64,000 nt of DNA from Rubrobacter xylanophilus (GTDB taxonomy: Bacteria > Actinomycetota > Rubrobacteria > Rubrobacterales > Rubrobacteraceae): positions 1,847,501-1,911,500 of the forward strand of contig NZ_AP019791.1 of the NCBI RefSeq assembly GCF_007164525.1. Direction: 5' to 3'. A program made the position numbers and the translations under genes. Under the pieces are notes generated by a model, which saw nothing but the letters and a program-made list of their open reading frames with translations, was not told where the DNA came from and did no database searches. This document shows positions 1 to 9,130 of this stretch, one piece after another (positions within the stretch are counted from its first letter, which is position 1; each line of letters opens with the position of its first letter).

Positions 1-1
1 C

Positions 2-985
2 TCCTACTGGGGAGGGGCGGCGGTGGGCAGCCTGCTGAGCGTGGCGCTGCTCTCGGAGGTCTTCGTGTCGCAGTTCTACGGCTGGCGGCTCGCCTTCGGT
101 CTCGGGGCCGTGCTGGGGCTGTGCGTGCTCCTGATCCGGCGCTACATCCCGGAGAGCCCGCGCTGGCTCGCCACCCACGGCCGGAACGAGGAGGCGGAGC
201 GGGTGGCCTCCGGGATCGAGGAGCGGGTCAGGCGCGAGAAGAACCTGCGGGAGCTCCCGCCCATCGACGAGGACGAGAAGATCACCATCGAGCAGCGCGA
301 GAGCATCGGGTTCGGCCCCATACTGCGGGCGATGTTCATGATGTACCCCAAGCGCACGGTGCTGGGGCTCGTGCTGATGGGCACCCAGGCCTTCCTCTAC
401 AACGCCGTGCTCTTCACCTACGGCCTGATCCTGAGCGGCTACTACGGGGTGCCGGGCGGAAACGTCGGCTACTACCTGGCGGCCTTCGCCGTCGGCAACC
501 TGTGCGGCCCGCTGCTCCTGGGCCGGCTCTTCGACCGGGTGGGACGGGTGCCCATGATCTCGGGCTGCTACGTGGCCTCCGGGGCCGTGCTCGCCTTCTC
601 GGCCTTTCTGTTCCACCAGCGGCTGCTCGACGCCACCACCCTCACGGCCCTGTGGACCCTCATGTTCTTCTTCGCCTCCTCGGCGGCCAGCGCCGCCTAC
701 CTCACGGTGAGCGAGGTCTTCCCGATGGAGATCCGGGCCATGGCCATCGCCCTCTTCTACGCGATAGCCACCGGTCTCGGCGGGGTCACCGGCCCGATCA
801 TCTTCGGCCAGCTCATCGGCACCGGCGACCGGTCGAACCTGCTCGTCGGGTTCATCCTCGCCGGGGCGCTGATGCTCGTTGCGGCCGCCTTCGAGATGTT
901 CCTAGGGGTGCGGGCGGAGCGGCGCTCCCTGGAGAGCGTTGCAACCCCCCTCACCGCGATAAAGGAGCAGACGGGGTCGGCGTAG
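2..985 (+). CDS. MFS transporter, C-terminal part (5' end outside window)
   Basis: Integral membrane secondary transporter of the major facilitator superfamily; 327 codons are visible and the reading frame is open to the left edge, so the true start lies outside. A sugar/organic-acid porter signature PESPRWLA follows a membrane segment, then comes a cytoplasmic loop rich in Glu/Arg, then about six hydrophobic segments with a second RxxDRVGR-like loop motif (LFDRVGRVP). The substrate cannot be read from the sequence. Only 14 bases separate it from the stress protein gene, so it probably leads or joins the catabolic operon and may import the acid used by the enzymes downstream. Confidence 0.85.
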   Translation, partial: SYWGGAAVGSLLSVALLSEVFVSQFYGWRLAFGLGAVLGLCVLLIRRYIPESPRWLATHGRNEEAERVASGIEERVRREKNLRELPPIDEDEKITIEQRESIGFGPILRAMFMMYPKRTVLGLVLMGTQAFLYNAVLFTYGLILSGYYGVPGGNVGYYLAAFAVGNLCGPLLLGRLFDRVGRVPMISGCYVASGAVLAFSAFLFHQRLLDATTLTALWTLMFFFASSAASAAYLTVSEVFPMEIRAMAIALFYAIATGLGGVTGPIIFGQLIGTGDRSNLLVGFILAGALMLVAAAFEMFLGVRAERRSLESVATPLTAIKEQTGSA

Positions 986-999
986 GAGGTGTAGGAAAG

Positions 1000-1506
1000 A
1001 TGAGCGGGTACCCGAACAGGATTCTCCTCGCCACCGACGGCACCGAGGACTCGGCACGGGCGGCCCGCCTCGCGGCGGCCCTCGCCGCGAAGTGCGCAGC
1101 GGAGCTGCACGTCGCTCACGTCTGGCGTCCGGGGGCCTCGGAGACGGTGACCGCCGCGGCCACCCGACCTCCGCTCCCCGGCGAACCCCCGGGCTACGCC
1201 GAGCGCCAGGCCCGCAAGGTGCTCGGCGCGGAGGTGCGGCGCGTCGAGGAGGAGGGCGCGCGCGTGGCGCAGACCCACCTGCGGCCCGGACGGCCGGCGC
1301 AGACGCTCGTGGCGCTCGCGGCGCGGATAGGGGCCGACCTCCTGGTCGTCGGCGGCGGGCGGCCGCGGGCGATGCGCCGGGCGGCGGCCCCGCGGCGGCC
1401 GCTCCTCGGCAAGGTGGCCGACGAGGTCGTCCGCAGCGCCGGCTGCCCGGTGCTGGTGGCCCACCGGGAGGCCCTCGAAGGAGCAGGCAGCGGAAGGGAG
1501 GCTTGA
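1000..1506 (+). CDS. Universal stress protein (UspA family)
   Basis: 168 residues, one Usp domain. The N-terminus (RILLATDGTEDS) is the first beta strand with the Asp that contacts nucleotide, and the C-terminal part has ADLLVVGGG followed by a loop and a strand ending CPVLVAH, as in ATP-binding Usp proteins. The usual GxxGx9GS loop is altered here (GGGRPRAMRRAAAPRRP), so ATP binding is uncertain. The ATG has an upstream ggaggtgtagg Shine-Dalgarno region. The stop overlaps the ATG of the next gene (TGATG), so the two are probably translationally coupled. The role is inferred to be stress or energy-state signalling. Confidence 0.88.
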   Translation: MSGYPNRILLATDGTEDSARAARLAAALAAKCAAELHVAHVWRPGASETVTAAATRPPLPGEPPGYAERQARKVLGAEVRRVEEEGARVAQTHLRPGRPAQTLVALAARIGADLLVVGGGRPRAMRRAAAPRRPLLGKVADEVVRSAGCPVLVAHREALEGAGSGREA

Positions 1507-1883
1507 TGGCAGAACACATCGGCAGGCGGCGTTGGGCCATAGCCGAGGGGTACATCCCCTCCTACTCCAACGGGCCCGAGCCACAGTTCACCAGCCACGA
1601 GACCGCCTGCATCCTGAACACCGGCGACGCCCCGGCGAACGTCAGCATCACGGTGTACTTCGCCGACCGGGAGCCCGCGGGTCCCTACCGGGTCGCCGTC
1701 CCGCCCCGGCGCACGTTGCACCTGCGCTTCAACGAACTGGAGGACCCGGAGCCGATCCCGCACGACACCGACTACGCCAGCGTGATCGAGTCCGACGTCC
1801 CCGTCGTGGTGCAGCACACCCGGCTGGACTCCCGGCAGGCGGAGAACGCCCTGCTCTCCACCGTGGCCTACCCGGCCGGCTGA
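1506..1883 (+). CDS. Sensory rhodopsin transducer-like protein (ASRT family)
   Basis: 125 residues, close over the full length to the soluble Anabaena sensory rhodopsin transducer: conserved blocks WAIAEGYIPSYSNGPEPQF, SHETACILNTGD, VPPRRTLHLRFNEL, IPHDTDYASVIES and VVQHTRLDSRQAENALLST. The family forms small beta-rich tetramers. The cyanobacterial member interacts with a rhodopsin and has been reported to bind DNA, while many bacterial homologues lack a linked rhodopsin. No rhodopsin gene is present in this window. Here it sits between a Usp gene and catabolic enzymes in an apparent operon, which suggests metabolic or regulatory use. No membrane segments or signal peptide. Confidence 0.9.
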   Translation: MAEHIGRRRWAIAEGYIPSYSNGPEPQFTSHETACILNTGDAPANVSITVYFADREPAGPYRVAVPPRRTLHLRFNELEDPEPIPHDTDYASVIESDVPVVVQHTRLDSRQAENALLSTVAYPAG

Positions 1884-1919
1884 GAGAGGCAGAAAAGAGA
1901 AGGAGGTTCTGCAGAGACC

Positions 1920-3704
1920 ATGGCAAAGAGCACCGGACAGTTCATCCTGGAGCGCCTCGCCGACTGGGGGATAAAGCGGATCTACGGCTACCCCGGCGAC
2001 GGCATAAACGGGCTGCTGGGGGCCTTCCACGAGGTGGGCGACAGGATCGAGTTCACACAGACCGCCCACGAGGAGATCGCAGCCTTCGCCGCCACGGCCC
2101 ACGCCAAGTTCACCGGCGAGGTCGGGGTGTGCATGGGCACCTCGGGACCCGGAGCGATCCACCTCCTCAACGGCCTCTACGACGCCCGGCTGGACCACCA
2201 GCCGGTGGTGGCCATCGTCGGCCAGCAGAAGCGAATGGGACTGGGGAGCAACTACCAGCAGGAGGTGGATCTCGTGAGCCTCTACAAGGACGTGGCTCAC
2301 GAGTTCGTCCAGGTGTGCATGGTCCCCCAACAGGCCCCCCACCTGATAGACCGCGCGATCCGGATCGCCAAGAGCACCCGGTCGGTGACCGCGATCATCG
2401 TCCCCGACGACGTGGCCGAGATGGACTACGAGGAGCCGCCGCGGGAGCACGGGGCGGTCTACTCGCAGGTGGGCTTCCCCAGCCCCCCGCGCGTCGTCCC
2501 CCGGGAAGAGGATCTCAGGCGGGCCGCCGAGGTGCTCAACGCGGGCGAGCGGGTGGCGATGCTCGTGGGGGCCGGGGCCTTCGGCGCCGCCCGGGAGGTG
2601 AAGGAGGTCGCGGATATCCTCGGCTGTGGGGTCGCCAAGGCCCTCAACGGCAAGGCGGCGCTGCCGGACGACCTGCCCTTCGTGACCGGCTCCATCGGGC
2701 TGCTCGGGACCAAGCCCTCCAACGACATGATGGAGAACTGCGACACCCTGCTCATGGTGGGCACCGGCTTCCCCTACTCCGAGTGGCTGCCGGAGCCCGG
2801 ACAGGCCCGCGGCGTCCAGATAGACCTCGACGGCAGGATGGTCGGGATCCGCTACCCGACGGAGGTCAACCTCATCGGCGACGCCGCCGAGACCCTGCGG
2901 GCGCTCATCCCCCACCTGAGGCGCAAGCAGGACCGCTCCTGGCGCGAGCAGATCGAGGCGAACGTCCGGCGGTGGTGGGAGATCCTGGAGGACCGCGCCC
3001 ACCAGAGCGCCGACCCGCTGAACCCGCAGTTGGTCTTCCACGAGCTCTCACAGCGTCTACCCGACCGCTGCATCCTCACCGCCGACTCCGGCTCGGGCAC
3101 CAACTGGTGGGCCCGGCACCTGAAGGTGCGCGAGGGGATGCAGGCCGCCCTCTCGGGGACGCTCGCGACCATGTGCCCGGCGGTCCCCTACGCTCTGGCG
3201 GCCAAGTTCGCCTACCCGGACCGCCCCGTGATCGCCGCCGTGGGCGACGGGGCGATGCAGATGCTCGGGATCAACGCTCTCATAGACGTCGGCAAGTACT
3301 GGGAGCGGTGGAGCGACCCGCGCCTGATCGTGCTGGTCCTGAACAACAGGGACCTCAACCAGGTGACCTGGGAACAGCGGGTGCTCGCGGGCGACCCGAA
3401 GCTGGAGGCCTCGCAGGTCATCCCGGACTTCCCCTTCGCCCGCTACGCCGAGATGCTGGGCTTCAAGGGCATCCGGGTGGACAGTCCGGAGGCGGTAGCC
3501 CCGGCCTGGGAGGAGGCGCTCGCAGCCGACCGCCCCGTCGTCTACGAGGCCGTCACCGACCCGGAGGTGCCGCCGCTGCCACCGCACATCCGCTTCGAGC
3601 AGGCCTCGGGGCTGGCCCGGGCGCTGGCGAAGGGCGAGCCGGAGGCCCTCCGGATCGTCAAGCAGTCCCTGAAGGGCAAGCTCACGGAGTTCACGAACCG
3701 GTGA
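1920..3704 (+). CDS. ThDP-dependent enzyme, pyruvate oxidase / acetolactate synthase type
   Basis: 594 residues in the classic three-domain order: N-terminal PYR domain with the catalytic Glu in QTAHEEIAAF (about residue 48), a central Rossmann-like domain, and a C-terminal PP domain with the ThDP motif GDGAMQ...NN (about 440-470). Family members decarboxylate pyruvate or other 2-oxoacids; this clade resembles quinone-linked pyruvate oxidase (PoxB), but no experimentally defined substrate can be assigned. The ATG is preceded by gaaggaggtt. The stop overlaps the GTG of the next gene. Its neighbours (enolase-type dehydratase/racemase, hydroxyacid oxidase) suggest catabolism of a sugar acid or 2-oxoacid. 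Confidence 0.85.
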   Translation: MAKSTGQFILERLADWGIKRIYGYPGDGINGLLGAFHEVGDRIEFTQTAHEEIAAFAATAHAKFTGEVGVCMGTSGPGAIHLLNGLYDARLDHQPVVAIVGQQKRMGLGSNYQQEVDLVSLYKDVAHEFVQVCMVPQQAPHLIDRAIRIAKSTRSVTAIIVPDDVAEMDYEEPPREHGAVYSQVGFPSPPRVVPREEDLRRAAEVLNAGERVAMLVGAGAFGAAREVKEVADILGCGVAKALNGKAALPDDLPFVTGSIGLLGTKPSNDMMENCDTLLMVGTGFPYSEWLPEPGQARGVQIDLDGRMVGIRYPTEVNLIGDAAETLRALIPHLRRKQDRSWREQIEANVRRWWEILEDRAHQSADPLNPQLVFHELSQRLPDRCILTADSGSGTNWWARHLKVREGMQAALSGTLATMCPAVPYALAAKFAYPDRPVIAAVGDGAMQMLGINALIDVGKYWERWSDPRLIVLVLNNRDLNQVTWEQRVLAGDPKLEASQVIPDFPFARYAEMLGFKGIRVDSPEAVAPAWEEALAADRPVVYEAVTDPEVPPLPPHIRFEQASGLARALAKGEPEALRIVKQSLKGKLTEFTNR

Positions 3705-4789
3705 GCGGCCCGAAGGTGGAAGGGCTAGAGGTCCTCGCCTGCACGGTCCCCACCGACGCCCCGGAGTCGGACGGGACCCTGGAGTGGGACTCCACCACGA
3801 TGGTCCTGGTCGAGGCCCGCGGCGGCGGCGAGAAGGGCCTCGGCTACACCTACGGCGACGTCTCGGTCGGCAGGTTCATCACCTCCAAGCTGGCCGGGGT
3901 GGCGGAGGGCTCGGACGCCCTGAGTCCTCCCGCCGTCTGGGCGAGGATGCAGGTCGCGATCCGCAACGCCGGCCGCCCCGGTGTGGGGGCGATGGCCGTC
4001 TCGGCGGTGGACGTCGCCCTCTGGGACCTCAAGGCAAAGCTGCTCGGGGTGCCGCTCGCCGACGCCCTCCCCCGCTTCCACGCGGAGGTCCCGATCTACG
4101 GCAGCGGCGGGTTCACCTCCTACTCCCTGAAGAGGCTGCAGGAACAGCTCGGCGGGTGGGCGGCCGCGGGCATCCCGCGGGTGAAGATGAAGGTCGGGCG
4201 CGAGCCCGGGAAGGACCCGGAGCGGGTGCGGGCGGTTCGGGAGGCCATAGGAGAGGGCGTGGAGCTCATGGTCGACGCCAACGGCGCCTACACGCGCAAG
4301 CAGGCCCTCTACTGGGCCGAAGCGTTCGCGCGGGAGTTCGGGATAACGTACCTGGAGGAGCCCGTGAGCTCCGAGGACCGGGAGGGCCTCAGGATGCTGC
4401 GCGACCGCGGCCCCGGCGGGGTGGCCATAGCCGCCGGGGAGTACGAGTGGACTCTGGCGCAGCTCTTCGACCTCGCCGGCTGCGTGGACATTCTGCAGGC
4501 CGACGTCACCCGCTGCGGCGGGATCACCGCCCTCCTGCGGACCGACGGCATCTGCAGGGGGCGTCAGATCCCCTTCTCCGCCCACTGCGCACCGGCGATC
4601 TCCGCTCACGCCTGCTGCGCGATGGAGTCGCTCCTGCACCTGGAGTACTTCCACGACCACGTGCGCGTGGAGAGGCTGCTCTTCGAGGGAACCCTCCAGC
4701 CCGAAAACGGCCGCCTGCGGCCCGACCCCGACCGGTCCGGCCTCGGGCTCGAGCTCAGGCGCTCCGAGGCCGAGAGGTACGCCGCCTGA
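3701..4789 (+). CDS. Mandelate racemase/enolase-superfamily enzyme
   Basis: 362 residues, starting at a GTG that overlaps the previous stop (GTGA). N-terminal capping domain, then a (beta/alpha)7-beta barrel carrying the KxK catalytic pair (VKMKVG), metal ligands in order D (LMVDANGAY), E (YLEEPVS) and E (AAGEYEWT), D in LQADVTRCGG, and a His in SAHCAPAIS. This layout fits the mandelate racemase subgroup, which includes acid-sugar dehydratases. Either dehydration or racemisation is possible; the substrate is not assignable. Operon position between the ThDP enzyme and the hydroxyacid oxidoreductase supports one catabolic pathway. Confidence 0.83.
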   Translation: MSGPKVEGLEVLACTVPTDAPESDGTLEWDSTTMVLVEARGGGEKGLGYTYGDVSVGRFITSKLAGVAEGSDALSPPAVWARMQVAIRNAGRPGVGAMAVSAVDVALWDLKAKLLGVPLADALPRFHAEVPIYGSGGFTSYSLKRLQEQLGGWAAAGIPRVKMKVGREPGKDPERVRAVREAIGEGVELMVDANGAYTRKQALYWAEAFAREFGITYLEEPVSSEDREGLRMLRDRGPGGVAIAAGEYEWTLAQLFDLAGCVDILQADVTRCGGITALLRTDGICRGRQIPFSAHCAPAISAHACCAMESLLHLEYFHDHVRVERLLFEGTLQPENGRLRPDPDRSGLGLELRRSEAERYAA

Positions 4790-4810
4790 GACCGGAGAAA
4801 GGAGAGCGCC

Positions 4811-7800
4811 ATGACACAGAAGACCCCGAGACGGGCCCTCCGGCTGAACGGGCGCCAGCGGTCTAACCTCCAGGCGCTGCGCCTCGCCGCCGAGCTGCGC
4901 CGGGAGGTGCGGGGCGAGGTGCGCTTCGACGCCGGAACCCGCTCCATCTACGCCCACGACTCCTCCAACTACCGCCAGACCCCCATCGGAGTCGTCATCC
5001 CCCGCGATGCCGAGGACGTGGTCGCGGCCATCGGCGTCTGCCGCAGCCACGGGGTTCCGGTGCTCCCCCGCGGCTGTGGCACCAGCCTCTCCGGGGAGAC
5101 CGTCAACGTCGCGGTGGTCATCGACACCTCCCATCACATGCGCGAGATCCTGGAGGTCGACCCCGAGGCGCGCTACGCCCGGGTGCAACCCGGCGTGGTA
5201 CGCGACCAGCTCTCGCTCATGACCGAGGAGCGCTACAACCTCACCTTCGCCCCCGACACCTCCACCCACGCCTACGCCACCTTCGGCGGCATGATCGGGA
5301 ACAACTCCTGCGGGGTGCACTCCGTGATGGCCGGCAGGACCTCGGACAACGTCGAGGAGCTGGAGGTCGTCCTCTACGACGGCACGCGCATGAGGGTGGG
5401 CAACCACGAAGAGGAGGAGCTCGATCGGATAATCCGCGCCGGGGGACGGCGCGGCGAGATCTACCGCCGGCTCAAGGAGCTGCGCGACCGCCACGCAGAC
5501 CTCATCCGGGAGCGCTACCCGGACATCCCCCGCCGGGTCTCCGGCTACAACCTGGACGAACTGCTCCCGGAGAAGGGCTTCAACGTCGCCCGCGCCCTGG
5601 TCGGCACCGAGGGCACCTGCGCCACGGTGCTCGAAGCCAGGGTGCGCCTGGTCCACAGCCCGCCGGCCCGCTCGCTGCTGGTGCTCGGCTACCCGAGCAT
5701 CTACGAGGCCGGTGACCACGTCCCGGAGATCATGGAGCACGGGCCGACCGGGCTCGAGGCCGTCGACGACCGGCTCGTCAGCAACATGCGGAAGAAGGGC
5801 CTGCACACGGGCGCCATACCGGAGCTCCCGGAGGGAAACGGTTGGCTCCTGGTCGAGTTCGGCGGCGAGACACCGGAAGAGAGCCGCCGGAAAGCCAGAG
5901 ACCTCATGAAAGCCCTCGAGGAAGGGAGGAGCGCCCCCTCAATGAAGCTCCTCGACGAGCCCGCGAGGATGGACCAGATCTGGGAGATCCGCGAGGCCGG
6001 TCTACCGGCGACGGTGCACCTCCCCGAGGAACGCGAGCACTGGCCCGGCTGGGAGGACGCGGCCGTTCCGCCGGACAGGGTCGGCGACTACCTGCGGGAC
6101 TTCCGCGACCTGATGGACAGGTACGGCTACGTTGCCGCCCTCTACGGGCACTTCGGGCAGGGCTGCATCCACTGCCGCCTCAACTTCGACCTCAAGACGG
6201 CGGAGGGGATCAGGAAGTGGCGCTCCTTTCTCGACGAGGCCGCCGACCTCGTCGTCTCCTACGGCGGTTCGCTCTCCGGGGAGCACGGCGACGGACAGCA
6301 GCGTGCGGAGCTGTTGCCCAAGATGTACGGTGAGGAGCTCGTGCAGGCCTTCCGCCAGTTCAAGTCCATCTGGGACCCAGACTGGAAGATGAACCCCGGC
6401 AAGGTCGTGGAGCCGTACGGGATCACCGAGAACCTCCGCCTCGGCAAGGACTACAACCCTCGCGAGCCCGAAAACCTCTACTTCGCATACCCCGAGGACG
6501 GCGGCTCGTTCACGGCCGCCACCCTGCGCTGCGTCGGCGTCGGCAAGTGCCGCGACATCGACAGCGGCACGATGTGTCCCTCCTACATGGTCACCCTGGA
6601 GGAGGAGCACTCCACCCGCGGCAGGGCCCGCATCCTGCACGAGATGCTGCGGGGCGAGACGGTCGCGGACGGCTTCAGGAGCGAGGAGGTCTTCGACGCC
6701 CTCGACCTCTGCCTCTCCTGCAAGGGCTGCAAAGGCGACTGCCCGGTGGACGTGGACATGGCCACCTACAAGGCCGAGTTTCTCAAGAAATACTACCGGG
6801 GCCGCCTCCGGCCCCCCGAGGCGTACTCTATGGGCCTGATCATGCTCCACGCCCGCCTCGCCCGGTACGCACCGCGCCTGGCCAACGCCGCAACCCACGC
6901 CCCGCTGCTGAAGGACGCCATCAAACGGCTGGGCGGGCTCACCCCGGAGCGCGAGATGCCCCCCTTCGCCACACAGACCTTCAAGGCGTGGTTCAGGGAG
7001 CGCGGACCGAAGAACCCCGCCTCCCCCCCGGTCGTGCTCTTCCCCGACACCTTCAACAACTTCCTCCACCCCGAACCAATGAAGGCCGCGGTGGAGGTGC
7101 TGGAGGACGCCGGATACCGGGTCATCGTCCCGGAGCGGCCGCTGTGCTGCGGGAGGCCGCTCTACGACTACGGGATGCTCGACGCCGCCCGGTTCACCCT
7201 GCGCCGCCTCATCGCCGGGCTCGCCCCCTACGTCCGCGAGGGGATAAGGGTGGTCGGCGTGGAGCCGAGCTGCGTCGCCGCCCTCCGGGACGAGCTGCCA
7301 AACCTCTTTCCCCACGACGAGGACGCCCGGCGGCTCACGCAGAACACCAGAACGCTCGCCGAGTTCCTGGTGGAGGACGCGAGCTACGACCCGCCGCCGC
7401 TGGAGCGCCGGGCACTGGTGCACCGCCACTGCCACCAGCAGGCGGTGATGGGCTTCGACGCCGAGAGGAGGCTCTACGAGAGGATGGGCCTGGACTTCGA
7501 GGTGTTGGACTCCGGCTGCTGCGGGCTCGCGGGCTCGTTCGGCTTCGAGCGGGAGCACTACGAGATCTCGATGAGGATCGGGGAGCGACGGCTCCTCCCG
7601 GCCGTCCGCGAAGCCGCCCCGGAGACGCTGCTCCTCGCCGACGGCTTCTCCTGCAAAACACAGGTCGAGCACGGCACCGACCGGCGGGCGCTGCACACCG
7701 CCCAGGTCGTAAAGATGGCCCTGGACCACGGGAGGAGCGGCCCGCCCGGAGGCCGTCCGGAGCGCCACTACCCGGACGTGGTGTCGGACGGCGGCCCGCC

Positions 7801-7882
7801 GCTGCGGGAGGCGGCCGTCGCGGGCGGGGTACTCGTGGGTGGGACGCTGCTGTGGGCGTTGTTGAAGAGGAGGTTCGCGTGA
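4811..7882 (+). CDS. FAD/Fe-S fusion oxidoreductase (GlcD-GlcF / D-lactate dehydrogenase type)
   Basis: 1023 residues joining two proteins often encoded separately. The first half is a PCMH-type FAD-binding domain (PRGCGTSLSGETVN, FGGMIGNNSCG) and FAD-oxidase C domain ending GEHGDGQQRAELLPKMYG. The second half has two Fe-S segments (GKCR...MCPSY at about 580-595, and CLSCKGCKGDCPVDV at about 637-650) and two CCG domains (CCGRPLYDYG, CCGLAGSFGF). Such fusions oxidise D-2-hydroxyacids (D-lactate, glycolate, 2-hydroxyglutarate) and pass electrons to the quinone pool; the exact substrate is unknown. A short hydrophobic C-terminus may anchor it to the membrane. The start ATG has a ggagaaaggag ribosome site. 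Confidence 0.87.
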   Translation: MTQKTPRRALRLNGRQRSNLQALRLAAELRREVRGEVRFDAGTRSIYAHDSSNYRQTPIGVVIPRDAEDVVAAIGVCRSHGVPVLPRGCGTSLSGETVNVAVVIDTSHHMREILEVDPEARYARVQPGVVRDQLSLMTEERYNLTFAPDTSTHAYATFGGMIGNNSCGVHSVMAGRTSDNVEELEVVLYDGTRMRVGNHEEEELDRIIRAGGRRGEIYRRLKELRDRHADLIRERYPDIPRRVSGYNLDELLPEKGFNVARALVGTEGTCATVLEARVRLVHSPPARSLLVLGYPSIYEAGDHVPEIMEHGPTGLEAVDDRLVSNMRKKGLHTGAIPELPEGNGWLLVEFGGETPEESRRKARDLMKALEEGRSAPSMKLLDEPARMDQIWEIREAGLPATVHLPEEREHWPGWEDAAVPPDRVGDYLRDFRDLMDRYGYVAALYGHFGQGCIHCRLNFDLKTAEGIRKWRSFLDEAADLVVSYGGSLSGEHGDGQQRAELLPKMYGEELVQAFRQFKSIWDPDWKMNPGKVVEPYGITENLRLGKDYNPREPENLYFAYPEDGGSFTAATLRCVGVGKCRDIDSGTMCPSYMVTLEEEHSTRGRARILHEMLRGETVADGFRSEEVFDALDLCLSCKGCKGDCPVDVDMATYKAEFLKKYYRGRLRPPEAYSMGLIMLHARLARYAPRLANAATHAPLLKDAIKRLGGLTPEREMPPFATQTFKAWFRERGPKNPASPPVVLFPDTFNNFLHPEPMKAAVEVLEDAGYRVIVPERPLCCGRPLYDYGMLDAARFTLRRLIAGLAPYVREGIRVVGVEPSCVAALRDELPNLFPHDEDARRLTQNTRTLAEFLVEDASYDPPPLERRALVHRHCHQQAVMGFDAERRLYERMGLDFEVLDSGCCGLAGSFGFEREHYEISMRIGERRLLPAVREAAPETLLLADGFSCKTQVEHGTDRRALHTAQVVKMALDHGRSGPPGGRPERHYPDVVSDGGPPLREAAVAGGVLVGGTLLWALLKRRFA

Positions 7883-8319
7883 GGAGCAAGCTGATCCACG
7901 AGGAGAACGGCCTCAGGACGTTCGCGCTGGCCTTCGAGCCGGGCGAAGAGGTGCTGCAAGGGATCACCCGCTTCGCCGCCGCGGAGGGGCTGAACGCCGC
8001 GGAGGTCACCGGGCTCGGGGCCTTCTCCTCGGCCACCCTGGGATACTTCGATCTGGAGAAGAAGGATTACGAGGAGATCCCCGTGGAGGAGCAGGTGGAG
8101 GCACTGACGCTGGTGGGCAACATCGCCGCCTTCCGGGGGGAACCGAGACCCCACCTCCACGCCGTGCTCGGCAGGTGCGGCGGCGCCACCGTCGGCGGCC
8201 ACCTGCTGGAGGCCCGGGTACGCCCCGTGCTGGAGGTGGTGATCACCGAGTCCCCCGGCCACCTGCGCCGGGAGACCGACGAGGCGACCGGGCTGCCGCT
8301 GCTTGCGCCCTCCGGTTAA
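7879..8319 (+). CDS. PPC (DUF296) domain protein
   Basis: 146 residues from a GTG overlapping the previous stop. A single PPC domain: EVTGLGAFSSATLGYFD, then PHLHAVLGR and GGHLLEARV, whose His residues are a metal-like cluster in bacterial stand-alone PPC proteins. In plants the domain accompanies AT-hooks; bacterial versions lack the AT-hook, as here, and their function is poorly defined. Last gene of the operon, followed by a terminator-like hairpin. Soluble, no signal peptide. Confidence 0.82.
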   Translation: MRSKLIHEENGLRTFALAFEPGEEVLQGITRFAAAEGLNAAEVTGLGAFSSATLGYFDLEKKDYEEIPVEEQVEALTLVGNIAAFRGEPRPHLHAVLGRCGGATVGGHLLEARVRPVLEVVITESPGHLRRETDEATGLPLLAPSG

Positions 8320-8341
8320 CCCCCCTTAAGAGGGGTTTTAT
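8320..8341 (+). terminator. Intrinsic terminator after the first operon
   Basis: CCCCTTAAGAGGGG forms a short stem directly followed by TTTTA, the form of a rho-independent terminator. It starts at the stop codon of the PPC gene and separates that operon from the acetate-type carrier. Confidence 0.65.
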
Positions 8342-8428
8342 CGAAGCTTTACCGGGCTTTACGGAGGCCCAACCGACTCCGGGAATCCATCCCTCGCAGG
8401 GGAGAGAGCGAGAAAGGAGCCTCAAGAC

Positions 8429-9106
8429 ATGGAGTCGGCAAACGGTCACTCCCAGAGTACGCGGGTCTTCCTGCAGCCCATAGCGGCCCCCTCCATCCTG
8501 GGCCTCTTCGGCTTCGCCGGATCCACCTTCATGGTCACCGCCCACCTGGCGGGCTGGTACGGGGACGCCGCAACCCAGCAGTACCTGGCCCCCTTCGCCG
8601 CCGCCTTCGGCGGGCTCGCCCAGTTCGCCGCCGGGATGTGGGCCTACCGCGCCCGCGACGGGCTGGCCACCGCGATGCACGGGATGTGGGGTTCGTTCTG
8701 GATCGGCTACGGCATACTGTTTCTGCTCATAGCCGGCGGCACCCTGAATCAGGAGGCAGCGAGCGTGCCGCTCGGCTTCTGGTTCATCTCCCTCGCCTGG
8801 ATCACGCTGATGGGCGCCATCGCCGCCGGGCGCGAGAGCCTGGCGCTCGCCGCGGTGCTGCACACCCTGTGGATTGGTTCGGGGCTGCTCGCCATAGGCC
8901 TCCTCACCGGCATCGGCGGGTGGGAGGTAGCCGGGGCCTACGTGCTCATGCTCTCGGCCGTCCTGGCCTGGTACACCGGGAGCGCCCTCATGTTCGAGGG
9001 CGTCTTCGGGCGACCGGTTCTCCCCGTGGGGCTGACCTCCGAGGCAAAGGAAGCCCCCGACCTCGCGGTGGGCGCCGGGGAACCGGGCGTCAAGCACGGT
9101 CAGTAG
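8429..9106 (+). CDS. GPR1/FUN34/YaaH family acetate/succinate uptake protein
   Basis: 225 residues with six predicted membrane segments. It begins with the family hallmark of an N-terminal hydrophilic stretch then an NPAPLGL-like segment, here APSILGLFGFA. The family (SatP/YaaH, yeast Ady2) moves acetate and succinate with protons, often as hexamers. The rest (GMWAYRARDGLATAMHGMWG, FWFISLAWITLMGA) matches the conserved TM3 to TM4 region. An aggagc Shine-Dalgarno lies 8-12 bases before the ATG. It stands alone between two terminators. Acetate made by the upstream pyruvate-oxidase-type enzyme would be a logical substrate, but that is inference. Confidence 0.83.
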   Translation: MESANGHSQSTRVFLQPIAAPSILGLFGFAGSTFMVTAHLAGWYGDAATQQYLAPFAAAFGGLAQFAAGMWAYRARDGLATAMHGMWGSFWIGYGILFLLIAGGTLNQEAASVPLGFWFISLAWITLMGAIAAGRESLALAAVLHTLWIGSGLLAIGLLTGIGGWEVAGAYVLMLSAVLAWYTGSALMFEGVFGRPVLPVGLTSEAKEAPDLAVGAGEPGVKHGQ

Positions 9107-9130
9107 GAGGGATCGCCTCCCCTCTCCGTG

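Noticed and set aside
1194-3041. 615-residue frame on the minus strand opposite the ThDP enzyme
   Set aside because: It is a GC-driven antisense shadow; composition is Gly/Val/His/Asp-rich without domains, and the plus strand has a recognised enzyme.
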